DNA of 64,000 bases from CAMYMQ01 sp963730305 (GTDB taxonomy: Bacteria > Pseudomonadota > Alphaproteobacteria > Bin65), in NCBI GenBank assembly GCA_963730305.1, contig CAVSRB010000007.1, positions 186,001 through 250,000 of the forward strand, read 5' to 3'. The notes under the pieces were generated by a model. The model was given only the letters and a program-made list of their open reading frames with translations. It did not search any database and was not told where the DNA came from. Shown in pieces: positions 55,599-64,000 of this stretch. Positions within the stretch are counted from its first letter, which is position 1. Every line of letters begins with the position of its first letter. Both the position numbers and the translations under genes were made by a program.

Positions 55599-56444
55599 AT
55601 GAGCGGCGGCAACGAGGATCAGATCGCCTTCTGGTCGGGCAGCCAGGGCGAGAAGTGGGTGCGCCTCCACAAGCGCATCGACGCCATGCTCGACCCGTTC
55701 GGGCGCGCGGTGCAGGACCGGCTGGACGTCGCCCGCGGCAGTCACGCGCTCGACGTCGGCTGCGGCAGCGGCGGCACCAGCTTCGCGCTTGCCGACGCGG
55801 TCGGCCCCGAGGGCTCGGTGACCGGCATCGACGTGTCCCGGCCGATGCTGCAGCGGGCGACCGCGCGGGCGTCGACCATCCCCGAGCTCAACCTCCGCTT
55901 CATCGAGGCCGACGCCCAGCACCACCCGCTGCCGGCCGGGCGGTTCGACGTCCTGATGTCGCGCTTCGGCGTGATGTTCTTCGACGACCCGGTCGCGGCC
56001 TTCGCCAACCTGCACGCCGCCACCAAGCCGGGCGGCCGGCTCGGCTTCGCCGCCTGGCGCGACCGCCGCGACAATCCCTGGGCGACCACGCCGGCCCGCG
56101 TCGTTCGCCCATATGTCGAACTGCCGCCGACCCCGGCACCCAATTCGCCGGGCCAGTTCGGCTTCGCCGACGCGGACTTCGTCGCCGACGTCCTCGGCCG
56201 GGCCGGCTGGGACGACGTCGCGATCGAGCGTTTCGACACCGAGGTCGCGGTCGGCCGCGACCCGGCCGACGCCGCCGATTTCCTGATCGAGATGGGCCCC
56301 GCCGGCCCCGCGCTGGCGGAAGCCGGCGCCGAGATCCGGCAAAAGGCGCGCGACGACCTGCACGCCGCGCTCGCGCCCCAGGCCCGACCCGGCGGCGTCC
56401 ACATGGCCTTCAGCATCTGGATCGTGACCGCGCGCCGACCCTAG
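55599..56444 (+). CDS. Class I SAM-dependent methyltransferase
   Basis: A 281-residue methyltransferase. It opens EDQIAFWSGSQGEKWVRLHK, with the SAM motif ALDVGCGSGGTSFALADAVG, then VTGIDVSRPML, and AAFANLHAATKPGGRLGFAAW. This is a UbiE/ubiquinone-like type of the kind often found on its own; the W-x-GxxGxxW start is common in SAM methyltransferases of this group. AAGGG precedes the ATG, 25 bp after the exporter stop, so both may be in one operon. The substrate is unknown. Confidence 0.8.
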   Translation: MSGGNEDQIAFWSGSQGEKWVRLHKRIDAMLDPFGRAVQDRLDVARGSHALDVGCGSGGTSFALADAVGPEGSVTGIDVSRPMLQRATARASTIPELNLRFIEADAQHHPLPAGRFDVLMSRFGVMFFDDPVAAFANLHAATKPGGRLGFAAWRDRRDNPWATTPARVVRPYVELPPTPAPNSPGQFGFADADFVADVLGRAGWDDVAIERFDTEVAVGRDPADAADFLIEMGPAGPALAEAGAEIRQKARDDLHAALAPQARPGGVHMAFSIWIVTARRP

Positions 56445-56613
56445 CGCACGCACGCTTGCCGGGCCGGCCCCCGCCGATCCGGTATTCGGATACCGGCGGC
56501 GTCCGCCGAGAACCTAGGCTTTCCGCACATGACGGCTTCGTTGCGAATGCAACGGAGGTTGGCCATACTGCGCGCGCACAGTCAGGCGCGACACAAAACA
56601 AAAGGGATCGACA

Positions 56614-57816
56614 ATGATCAATTGGAAAGCGGCCGTCGTCGGCGCGTCCGTGGCGGCTCTTTGCTCCGGCGCGGCCCAGGCCCGTGAAATCAAGGTCGGC
56701 TTCATCGCCACCTTCTCGGGCCCCGTCGCCCAGCTCGGCGTTCTCCTGCGCAAGGGTGCCGAGCTCTACAACAATCAGCACAAGGGAGAGCTGAAGGGCG
56801 ACACGATCAAGCTGATCTTCCGCGACACCAAGAACCCCGGCGGCGCGGTCGCCAAGTCGGTGGCGCAGGAGCTGATCACCCGCGACAAGGTCGACATCAT
56901 CGGCGGCATCGTGTTCTCGCCGAACGCCATGTCGCTCGCCTCGCTGGCGACCCAGGCCAAGGTGCCGATCGTGGTCATGAACGCCGGCACGTCGTTCATC
57001 ACCAACATGTCGCCGAACATCGCCCGGGTGTCGTTCACCATGTGGCAGGCCGGGTTCATCATGGGCGAGCATGCCGCCAAGAACCTGAAGTGCAAGACCG
57101 CGGTCGCCGGCTACACCAACTACCCGCCGGGCAAGGACAGCGTCGCCGCCTTCAAGCGCGGCTTCGAGGGCGCCGGCGGCAAGCTGGTCGAGGCGATCCC
57201 GATGGGCGGCCCGGGCAAGGTGCCGGACTTCACGCCGTTCCTGCAGCGCGCCAAGGACAAGAAGCCGGGGTGCCTGTACGTCTTCGTCCCCGGCGGCAAC
57301 CACGCCTCGGCGATCATGCGCGTTTACAAGACGCTCGGCATGAAGGCCGCCGGCATCAAGCTGATCGGCCCCGGCGACATCACCCAGGACACCCTGCTCC
57401 AGGGCATGGGCGACGCGGCCGTCGGCCTGGTCACGGCCAGCCACTACTATGCCGACCTCGACACCCCGGCGAACAAGGCGTTCGTCGCGGCGTGGAAGAA
57501 GGCCTACGGCGCCAACACCACGCCGGACTTCGTCGGCGTCGGCGGCTATGACGGCATGGCCGCGATCTACCACATCGTCAAGACGGTGAAGGGCAAGATC
57601 ACCGCCGCCAAGGCGATGAAGGCGCTCAAGGGCTGGAGCTACGAAAGCCCGCGCGGCAAGATCATGATCGACCCGCAGACGCGCGACATCGTCCAGAACA
57701 TCTACATCGCGACGGTCGAGAAGAAGAACGGCCGCCTGGTCGAGGACGTCCAGGAGACGTTCAAGGCCGTCAAGGACAAGTGCAAGCTGCTCAAGATCGG
57801 CCGCTGCGGCAAATAG
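56614..57816 (+). CDS. Branched-chain-amino-acid-type ABC transporter substrate-binding protein 1
   Basis: A 400-residue periplasmic receptor with signal peptide ending GAAQA. The mature part begins REIKVGFIATFSGPVAQLG, with KGAELYNN, the VVMNAGTSFITNMSP stretch, and GGYDGMAAIYHIVKTVKG near the C-lobe. It is of the LivJ/periplasmic-binding type I fold but its ligand need not be an amino acid. A close paralog follows; the two share most positions. Four Cys, two in the conserved KDKCK-xx-KIGRCGK tail, may form a disulfide. Confidence 0.88.
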   Translation: MINWKAAVVGASVAALCSGAAQAREIKVGFIATFSGPVAQLGVLLRKGAELYNNQHKGELKGDTIKLIFRDTKNPGGAVAKSVAQELITRDKVDIIGGIVFSPNAMSLASLATQAKVPIVVMNAGTSFITNMSPNIARVSFTMWQAGFIMGEHAAKNLKCKTAVAGYTNYPPGKDSVAAFKRGFEGAGGKLVEAIPMGGPGKVPDFTPFLQRAKDKKPGCLYVFVPGGNHASAIMRVYKTLGMKAAGIKLIGPGDITQDTLLQGMGDAAVGLVTASHYYADLDTPANKAFVAAWKKAYGANTTPDFVGVGGYDGMAAIYHIVKTVKGKITAAKAMKALKGWSYESPRGKIMIDPQTRDIVQNIYIATVEKKNGRLVEDVQETFKAVKDKCKLLKIGRCGK

Positions 57817-57990
57817 CGGCGCACGCTGCGTGTTCCTTGTCGCCTGATCCGGAACGATAATCCACGGTTCCGGAGCGGCGACCGAAATGAGCGGGTGCAC
57901 CGGGCCGGAAGGCTCGGTTGCGCCCGCTTTTCGGCTTCGCCATACTGTCGCCGGAGACACCAAAGAGCGTCACAACGGGAGGAATTCACG

Positions 57991-59196
57991 ATGAAACTCT
58001 GGAAAGCCGCATTGTTCGGCGTCAGCGCCGCAGCGCTCGCCGCCGGCAGCGCCCAGGCCCGCGAGATCAAGGTCGGCTTCGTCGCCACCTTCTCGGGCGG
58101 CCTCGCCAACCTCGGCGATCAGCTTCGCCGCGGTGCCGAGCTCTACATGAAACTGCACAAGAACGAGCTCAAGGGCGACACGGTCAAGCTGATCTTCCGC
58201 GACTCGAAGAACCCGGGCGGCGCGGTCGCCAAGTCCGTGGTCCAGGAGCTGATCACCCGCGACAAGGTTTCCATCATCACCGGCCTGATCTTCTCGCCGA
58301 ACGCGATGTCGATCGCGCCGCTGGTCACCCGCGCCAACGTGCCGGTCGTGATCATGAACGCGGGCACGTCCTTCATCACCAACATGTCGCCGGACATGGC
58401 CCGGGTGTCCTTCACCATGTGGCAGGCCGGCTACATCATGGGCGAGCACGCCGCCAAGAACCTGAAGTGCAAGACCGCGGTCGCCGGCTTCACCAACTAC
58501 CCGCCGGGCAAGGACAGCGCCAACGCGTTCAAGCACGGCTTCGAGAAGGCCGGCGGCAAGCTGATCGGCCAGATCCCGATGGGCGGCCCGGGCAAGGTGC
58601 CCGACTTCACGCCCTTCTTCCAGCGGGTCAAGGACATGAAGCCGGACTGCTTCTACGTCTTCGTCCCGGCCGGCAACCACGCCACGGCCGTCGCCAAGAC
58701 CTACGGCCAGCTCGGCATGCGGGCCGCCGGCATCAAGCTGATCGGCCCCGGCGACATCACCCAGGACACCCAGCTCCAGGGCATGGGCGACGCGGCCGTC
58801 GGCCTGGTCACCGCGCACCACTACTATGCGGACCTCAACACGCCGACCAACAAGGCGTTCGTCGCCGCGTGGAAGAAGGCTTACGGCGCCAAGAGCACGC
58901 CGGACTTCGTCGGCGTCGGCGGCTATGACGGCATGGCCGCGATCTACCACATCATCAAGACGGTGAAGGGCAAGATCACCGGCACCAACGCGATGAAGGC
59001 GCTTGCCGGCTGGACCTACAACAGCCCGCGCGGGAAGATCATGATCGACCCGAAGACGCACGACATCGTCCAGAACGTCTACATCTCGACGGTCGAGAAG
59101 AAGGGTGGCCGCCTCGTGCAGGACATCCAGGAGACCTTCAAGGCCGTCAAGGACAAGTGCAAGGAGCTCAAGATCGGCCGGTGCGGCAAGAAATAG
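57991..59196 (+). CDS. Branched-chain-amino-acid-type ABC transporter substrate-binding protein 2
   Basis: A 401-residue receptor, the tandem paralog of the gene just before. Signal peptide MKLWKAALFGVSAAALAAGS ends at AQA; mature REIKVGFVATFSGGLANLGD. Differences from the first copy lie mostly in the N-lobe (QLRRGAELYMKLHKNELKGD) and near SIITGLIFSPNAMS, which may change ligand preference. GGGAGG precedes the ATG. A strong hairpin follows before livH, so receptor mRNA is probably made in excess of permease mRNA. Confidence 0.88.
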   Translation: MKLWKAALFGVSAAALAAGSAQAREIKVGFVATFSGGLANLGDQLRRGAELYMKLHKNELKGDTVKLIFRDSKNPGGAVAKSVVQELITRDKVSIITGLIFSPNAMSIAPLVTRANVPVVIMNAGTSFITNMSPDMARVSFTMWQAGYIMGEHAAKNLKCKTAVAGFTNYPPGKDSANAFKHGFEKAGGKLIGQIPMGGPGKVPDFTPFFQRVKDMKPDCFYVFVPAGNHATAVAKTYGQLGMRAAGIKLIGPGDITQDTQLQGMGDAAVGLVTAHHYYADLNTPTNKAFVAAWKKAYGAKSTPDFVGVGGYDGMAAIYHIIKTVKGKITGTNAMKALAGWTYNSPRGKIMIDPKTHDIVQNVYISTVEKKGGRLVQDIQETFKAVKDKCKELKIGRCGKK

Positions 59197-59232
59197 CGCC
59201 GGGTTCCTGACCCTCTAACCTTCGTCGGAGCG

Positions 59233-59263
59233 CAGCGGGCTGCGCGTCAAGCGCAGCCCGCTG
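59233..59263 (+). terminator. Intra-operon hairpin (partial terminator or mRNA stabiliser)
   Basis: CAGCGGGCTGCGC and GCGCAGCCCGCTG form a perfect 13-bp stem with a 5-base loop, 37 bp after the receptor stop and 38 bp before livH. Such hairpins between receptor and permease genes raise receptor levels by blocking read-through or 3-prime decay. The T content after the stem is low. Confidence 0.6.
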
Positions 59264-59301
59264 TCGTTCCTGATCGCAACCTCTCCCACGCTTCCCGGGC
59301 C

Positions 59302-60177
59302 ATGGACGCCTTCGTCAACGCACTGACGACCATCCTCGTCTTCGGGCTCGCCTATGCGATGCTCCTGTTCATCATCTCGGTGGGCCTGTCGATCACGATG
59401 GGCCTGATGGGATTCGTCAACCTTGCGCATGGCGCGTTCGCCATGGCCGGCGGCTACGTCACCGTGACCCTGGTGTCGGCGTGGGGCGTGCCGTTCATCC
59501 CCGCATTGCTGATCGCCTTCTTCGTGGTCGGCGCTGCCTCGGTGATCTTCGAGCGATTGCTCTATTCCCGGCTCTACAAGGCGCCCGAGCTCGACCAGGT
59601 GCTGCTGACCATCGGCCTGGTCTTCGTGTCGATCGCCGCGACCACCTTCGTCTGGGGCCCCGACCCGCTCAATATCCAGATCCCGGATTTCCTGCGCGGC
59701 AACGTCGACCTCGGCTTCAAGCTGATCCCGACCTACCGCGCCTTCCTGATCCTCGCCGGGGCGGTGTTCGCGATCGCGCTGTTCTATGGGCTCGAGCGGA
59801 CCCGGATCGGTGCCCAGGTGCGCGCCGCGGTCGACAACCGGCGCATGGCCGAATCGATGGGCATCAACACCGGCCGGCTGTTCACCCTGACCTTCGCGCT
59901 GGGCAGCGGCATGGCCGCGGTCGGCGGCGGCCTCGGCATCCAGATCCTGGGCGGGGTCAAGCCGACCTTCGCCTTCGAATATCTCGTCGTGTTCCTGATC
60001 GTCGTCGCGGTCGGCGGCCTCGGGAACATCCGCGGCACCTTTTTCGCCGCGCTGATCCTGGGCATCCTCGACTTCGCCGGCAAATACCTGCTGCCGGAGG
60101 GCGGCGCCTTCTTCATCTATGCGGTGACCCTGGTGGTCCTGCTGTGGCGGCCCCAGGGCCTGTTCGGAAGGGCCTGA
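59302..60177 (+). CDS. livH: Branched-chain-amino-acid-type ABC permease LivH
   Basis: A 291-residue inner-membrane permease with the LivH pattern: GLSITMGLMGFVNLAHGAFA, ERLLYSRLYKAPELDQVLLT, QVRAAVDNRRMAESMGIN (the EAA-like cytoplasmic loop), VGGLGNIRGTFFAALILGILD. About eight hydrophobic segments. It pairs with LivM to form the channel. It starts an array livH-livM-livG-livF with gaps or overlaps of a few bases. Confidence 0.92.
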   Translation: MDAFVNALTTILVFGLAYAMLLFIISVGLSITMGLMGFVNLAHGAFAMAGGYVTVTLVSAWGVPFIPALLIAFFVVGAASVIFERLLYSRLYKAPELDQVLLTIGLVFVSIAATTFVWGPDPLNIQIPDFLRGNVDLGFKLIPTYRAFLILAGAVFAIALFYGLERTRIGAQVRAAVDNRRMAESMGINTGRLFTLTFALGSGMAAVGGGLGIQILGGVKPTFAFEYLVVFLIVVAVGGLGNIRGTFFAALILGILDFAGKYLLPEGGAFFIYAVTLVVLLWRPQGLFGRA

Positions 60178-60181
60178 CGCG

Positions 60182-61220
60182 ATGACCCCACCGCAGACGG
60201 CTGCCGCGACGGCACGAGCCTCCGGAACTCGGCGCCGGGCAGCGCATCCTGCTCACCGACCACCGCATCCGCTGGCCCGAGCTGGTGCCCTGGGTGCTCG
60301 CGATCGCGGTCTTCTTCCTGTTCCCGGGCTACCGGCTGCTGGCGACGCAGATCCTGATCATGATCCTGTTCGCCCTGTCGCTCGACCTGATCGTCGGCTA
60401 CGCCGGCATCGTGTCGCTGGGCCACGCCGCGTTCTTCGGCACCGGGGCCTATACCGCGGCGCTGCTCGTGAGCCGCTACGGCGTGCCCGAGCCGGTGATC
60501 GGGCTCGCCGCGGCGATCGTGGTGTCGGCGCTGCTCGGCTTCGTGACCGGCTGGATCCTGCTGCGAACGCACGGGCTTACGCTGCTGATGCTGACGATGG
60601 CCTTCGCCATCATGCTTCACGAGCTCGCCAACGAATTCGAGGACATCACCGGCGGCTTCGACGGCATCAACTTCTCGCCCGGAAAGATCCTCGGCACCTT
60701 CGACTTCGACCCGCTGTGGTACTCGTCGAACTACTTCTATGCCCTGGTCTTCCTGTTCCTCGGATTCGTCTTCGTCCGCGCGGTCGTCTACTCGCCGTTC
60801 GGGCGGGCGCTGGTCGGCATCCGCGAGAACACCCGCCGCATGCACGCGGTCGGCTCGCCGGTGCAGTGGCGGATGGTCACCGCCTACACGATCTCCGCCG
60901 GCATCGCGGGACTGGCCGGCGCGATCTACGTCCAGGTCCAGGGCAACGTGACCCTGAACGTGCTCAGCTTCGAACTGTCGGGCGACATCCTGGTCATGCT
61001 CATCCTCGGCGGCACCGGCCGGCTCTACGGCGCCTTCATCGGCGCGGCGGTCTACAAGCTGCTGGAGAGCTTCACCGAGCAGATCCTCGGCACCGAGGAG
61101 CCCTATTGGATGCTGGTCATCGGCGTGGTGCTGATCTTCGCGGTGCTGTTCACCCGCAACGGCCTGATCGGCATGTTCGACGACGCCGTCGCCTGGGTCC
61201 GCCGGAGGCGCAGGGCATGA
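60182..61220 (+). CDS. livM: Branched-chain-amino-acid-type ABC permease LivM (N-terminal frameshift)
   Basis: The second permease. From about 60240 the frame reads LGAGQRILLTDHRIRWPELV and VPWVLAIAVFFLFPGYRLLA, then NLSLDLIVGYAGIVSLGHAAF-like motifs, and GRALVGIRENTRRMHAVGS and GGTGRLYGAFIGAAVYKLLE. The ATG at 60182 lies in another frame for the first 20 codons, so one base is probably lost or gained between 60183 and 60240. A GTG at 60285 would give a 311-residue protein without the break. Its stop overlaps the livG ATG. Confidence 0.85.
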
Positions 61221-61964
61221 GCGGCGCGGTCCTGGAGACCCGCAACCTGAGCAAGCAGTTCGGCGCGCTGCAGGTGTCGCGCCACATCGACTTCAGCCTC
61301 GACGCCGGCGCGCGCCACGCGCTGATCGGACCCAACGGCGCCGGCAAGACGACCTTCGTCAACCTGCTCACCGGCGTGCTGAGCCCCTCGGACGGCGCGG
61401 TGCTGCTCAACGGCCGCGACATCACCCACATGCGCCAGGACCGGCGCGTCAAGGCCGGCATCGCGCGCACCTTCCAGATCAACACCCTGTTCGCCGGCCT
61501 GTCGGTGCTGGAGAACCTGTACCTGGCCGTGTCCGAGCGACTCGGCACCGCGGGCGCCATGCTCCGCCCCGCCGGCGCACGCCGCCACGTCGTCGAGGAG
61601 GCGTTCGCCGCGCTCGAGGGCCTGCGCCTGGCCGACGACGCCGCCAAGACCATCCGCGAGCTGCCCTACGGCCGCCAGCGGCTGGTCGAGATCGCCATCG
61701 CGCTCGCGCTCAAGCCCAAGGTGCTGCTGCTCGACGAGCCCGCCGCCGGCGTGCCCAGCGCCGAGAGCCACCTGATCCTCGACGCCATCGAGGCGCTGCC
61801 CGAGGACATCGCCGTGCTGATCATCGAGCACGACATGGACGTCGTCTTCCGCTTCGCGCGGGAGATCACGGTGCTGGTCCAGGGCGGGATCCTGGCCTCC
61901 GGGCCGCCCGACGAGATCGCCGCCAACGCGGAAGTCCGCTCGGTCTATCTCGGCGAGGGAACCC

Positions 61965-61972
<8 letters not shown>
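61217..61972 (+). CDS. livG: Branched-chain-amino-acid-type ABC ATPase LivG
   Basis: A 251-residue ATPase. Walker A is GPNGAGKTT, the Q-loop QINTLF, the degenerate signature ELPYGRQRLVE typical of LivG, Walker B KVLLLDEPAAGV, and the switch His in IIEHDMDVVF. It energises the transport complex with LivF. Its ATG overlaps the livM stop and its own stop overlaps livF by eight bases. Confidence 0.93.
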
Positions 61973-62679
<707 letters not shown>

Positions 62680-62696
62680 CGACGAGTAGGATCGAC

Positions 62697-63749
62697 ATGG
62701 ACTTCGGCCTCAACTTCTTCCCGAGCGTCGGCCCGGCGGAAAAGACCGCCCAGGTCTATTTCGCCGAGAGCCTGGCGCTGTGCGAGGCCGCCGACCGCAT
62801 GGGCTACGGCCACATCCGCACGGTCGAGCACTATTTCGAGCCCTACGGCGGCTACAGCCCCAATCCGGTCCTGTTCCTGACCGCCGCCGCCCAGCGCACC
62901 AAGAAGATCCGGCTCGTCACCGGCGCCGTGCTGCCGATCTTCAACCACCCGCTCAAGCTCGCCGGCGAACTGGCCGAGCTCGACGCCATCTCGAACGGCC
63001 GGCTCGAGGTCGGCTTCGCCCGCGCCTTCCTGCCCCACGAGTTCGAGCGGTTCGGCCGCTCGCTGGACGAGAGCCGCGCCCGCTTCGACGAGGGCGTCGC
63101 CCAGGTGATCCGACTGCTGGCGGAAGAGGACGTCACCGAAGAGGGCCAGTTCCACAGCTTCAAGAACACCACGTCCCTGCCCCGCCCGGTCCAGCAGCCG
63201 ACGCCGCCGATCTGGCAGGCCGCCTTCTCGACCGAGCAGAGCTTCGTGGATGCGGGGACCAAGGGCTGGTGGCTGATGGGCATCCCGCTGGCCGGCGAGA
63301 AGATGCGCGACCTGATTCGGGTCTACCGCGACGCCTGGCGCGCCGCCGGCCACCCGGGCGACGGCAGGGTCATGCTGTCCTTCGCCATGTTCTGCGCGCC
63401 CACCCGCGCCGAGGCCGAGAAGCACGGCGCGCCCTGCCTCGACGGCTATCTGAAGGCGCTGGTCGCCGGCGCCGGGGCGTGGACCGAGGGCGCCGGCAGC
63501 AAGGACTATCCGGGCTACGACAAGATGATCGAGGGGCTCAGGCGCGAGACCTACCAGACCCAACGCGACAAGGGCCTCGCCTGGGTCGGCACGCCCGACG
63601 AGATCGCCGAGATGATCGCCGACTACCAGTCGCTGGTCGGCGGCTTCGACAGCGCCTCGCTGCAGGTCAACTTCCACGCCCTGCCGGGCGAGGCCGCGCT
63701 GCAGTCGCTGGAGCTGTTCGCCGACGCGGTGATGCCGCGGTTTTCGTGA
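62697..63749 (+). CDS. LLM-class flavin-dependent oxidoreductase (bacterial luciferase-like)
   Basis: A 350-residue protein with the luciferase-like monooxygenase fold. It begins MDFGLNFFPSVGPAEKTAQV, has GYGHIRTVEHYFEPYGGYSP, RIRLVTGAVLPIFNHPLKLA-like flavin-site residues, GRLEVGFARAFLPHEFERFG and WVGTPDEIAEMIADYQSLVGG. It needs FMNH2 or F420-type reduced cofactor and oxygen. It lies 17 bp after livF on the same strand, so it may oxidise the imported compound. The substrate is unknown. Confidence 0.85.
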   Translation: MDFGLNFFPSVGPAEKTAQVYFAESLALCEAADRMGYGHIRTVEHYFEPYGGYSPNPVLFLTAAAQRTKKIRLVTGAVLPIFNHPLKLAGELAELDAISNGRLEVGFARAFLPHEFERFGRSLDESRARFDEGVAQVIRLLAEEDVTEEGQFHSFKNTTSLPRPVQQPTPPIWQAAFSTEQSFVDAGTKGWWLMGIPLAGEKMRDLIRVYRDAWRAAGHPGDGRVMLSFAMFCAPTRAEAEKHGAPCLDGYLKALVAGAGAWTEGAGSKDYPGYDKMIEGLRRETYQTQRDKGLAWVGTPDEIAEMIADYQSLVGGFDSASLQVNFHALPGEAALQSLELFADAVMPRFS

Positions 63750-63782
63750 ACCCCGACCCGCGATGGCGGGCCGTTCCTTTTC

Positions 63783-63886
63783 GTCATTTCGACCGGAGCC
63801 CCGACGGGGCGGAGCGGAGAAACCTTGCCCTTACCGCCGAGATCTCTGCGGCGGTCGCAAGATCCCTCGGCTTCGCTCGGGATGAC
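63783..63886. repeat. Dispersed palindromic repeat element
   Basis: About 104 bp, starting GTCATTTCGACCGGAGC and ending CTCGGGATGAC, with internal dyads CCGACGGGGCGGAGC and CCGCCG-N9-CGGCGG. The imperfect ends GTCAT/ATGAC are inverted. Similar intergenic elements are scattered through many GC-rich alphaproteobacterial genomes. It lies between the LLM gene and a convergent gene entering from the window edge. Confidence 0.6.
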
Positions 63887-63937
63887 GCCATCGGCAGGCG
63901 GCCGGGAGAGGCGCGCGGCCGCGAACCGCGCCGGCCT

Positions 63938-64000
63938 TCAATACCCCCGAGAGGTGTCGACGAGGTTGAGGATCGGCTCGCCCGCCAGCGCCCGGCGGTA
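63938..64000 (-). CDS. C-terminal fragment of a gene entering from beyond the window, D-2-hydroxyacid dehydrogenase-like
   Basis: The last 20 codons and a TGA stop of a minus-strand gene: YRRALAGEPILNLVDTSRGY. The pattern RRxLAGEPxxNxVDxxxGY is common at the C-terminus of D-isomer 2-hydroxyacid dehydrogenases. The remainder is outside the window, so identity is tentative. Confidence 0.5.
   Translation of the reverse strand, partial: YRRALAGEPILNLVDTSRGY

Overview
The window is a GC-rich (by eye about two thirds G+C), densely coded chromosomal segment of a Gram-negative alphaproteobacterium. Many tctC-type and liv-type solute receptors, FCD-type GntR regulators, glycine-zipper lipoproteins, a LuxR/LuxI pair and betaine synthesis by stepwise glycine methylation all fit a free-living, probably halotolerant or marine, Rhodospirillales/Geminicoccales-like organism; that placement is inference. 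No phage, transposase, integrase or CRISPR array was seen.

Layout. 0-12 kb: succinate-semialdehyde dehydrogenase, a membrane Ser/Thr kinase with Sel1 repeats, a GntR regulator divergent from a MetE-like gene and an NMT1-type receptor, then a second GntR regulator divergent from a tripartite tricarboxylate transporter (tctC, fused tctB-tctA) with a bicupin. 12-24 kb: secreted proteins, glmS/glmU, three glycine-zipper lipoproteins, a ClC antiporter, tRNA-Val(CAC), and a YXWGXW-type secreted protein. 22.6-26.7 kb: a quorum-sensing locus made of a cytochrome P450, a LuxR-like ligand-domain protein without a DNA-binding domain, a full LuxR, LuxI and a 67-residue ORF overlapping the luxI stop, with two lux-box palindromes. 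27-32 kb: glycerol use (glpK/glpD). 32-40.5 kb: aromatic catabolism (Rieske oxygenase, glutamine-synthetase-like enzyme, thioesterase, MarR; an acyl-CoA synthetase and a gallate-type extradiol dioxygenase) and an ECF sigma factor with a YCII/DGPF protein. 40.6-45.6 kb: padR-controlled RND efflux pair. 46-51 kb: 2-hydroxymuconic-semialdehyde-type dehydrogenase, the two glycine-betaine methyltransferases behind an AT-rich leader, and an interrupted BtuF-like protein. 51-56.5 kb: thioredoxin-like protein and DsbD, a Bcr/CflA exporter and a methyltransferase. 56.6-63.7 kb: a liv-type ABC transporter with two tandem receptors and an LLM-family oxidoreductase. The last bases hold the C-terminus of a minus-strand gene.

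Data quality: about a dozen conserved genes, including the normally essential glmU, are each split by what looks like one inserted or missing base, often in a short C or G run. I treat these as single genes; uncorrected sequencing indels are more likely than mass pseudogenisation. One gene (50109-51050) has instead an in-frame amber codon. Starts were adjusted from the longest ORF where signal peptides, family length or a Shine-Dalgarno sequence favoured a shorter form.
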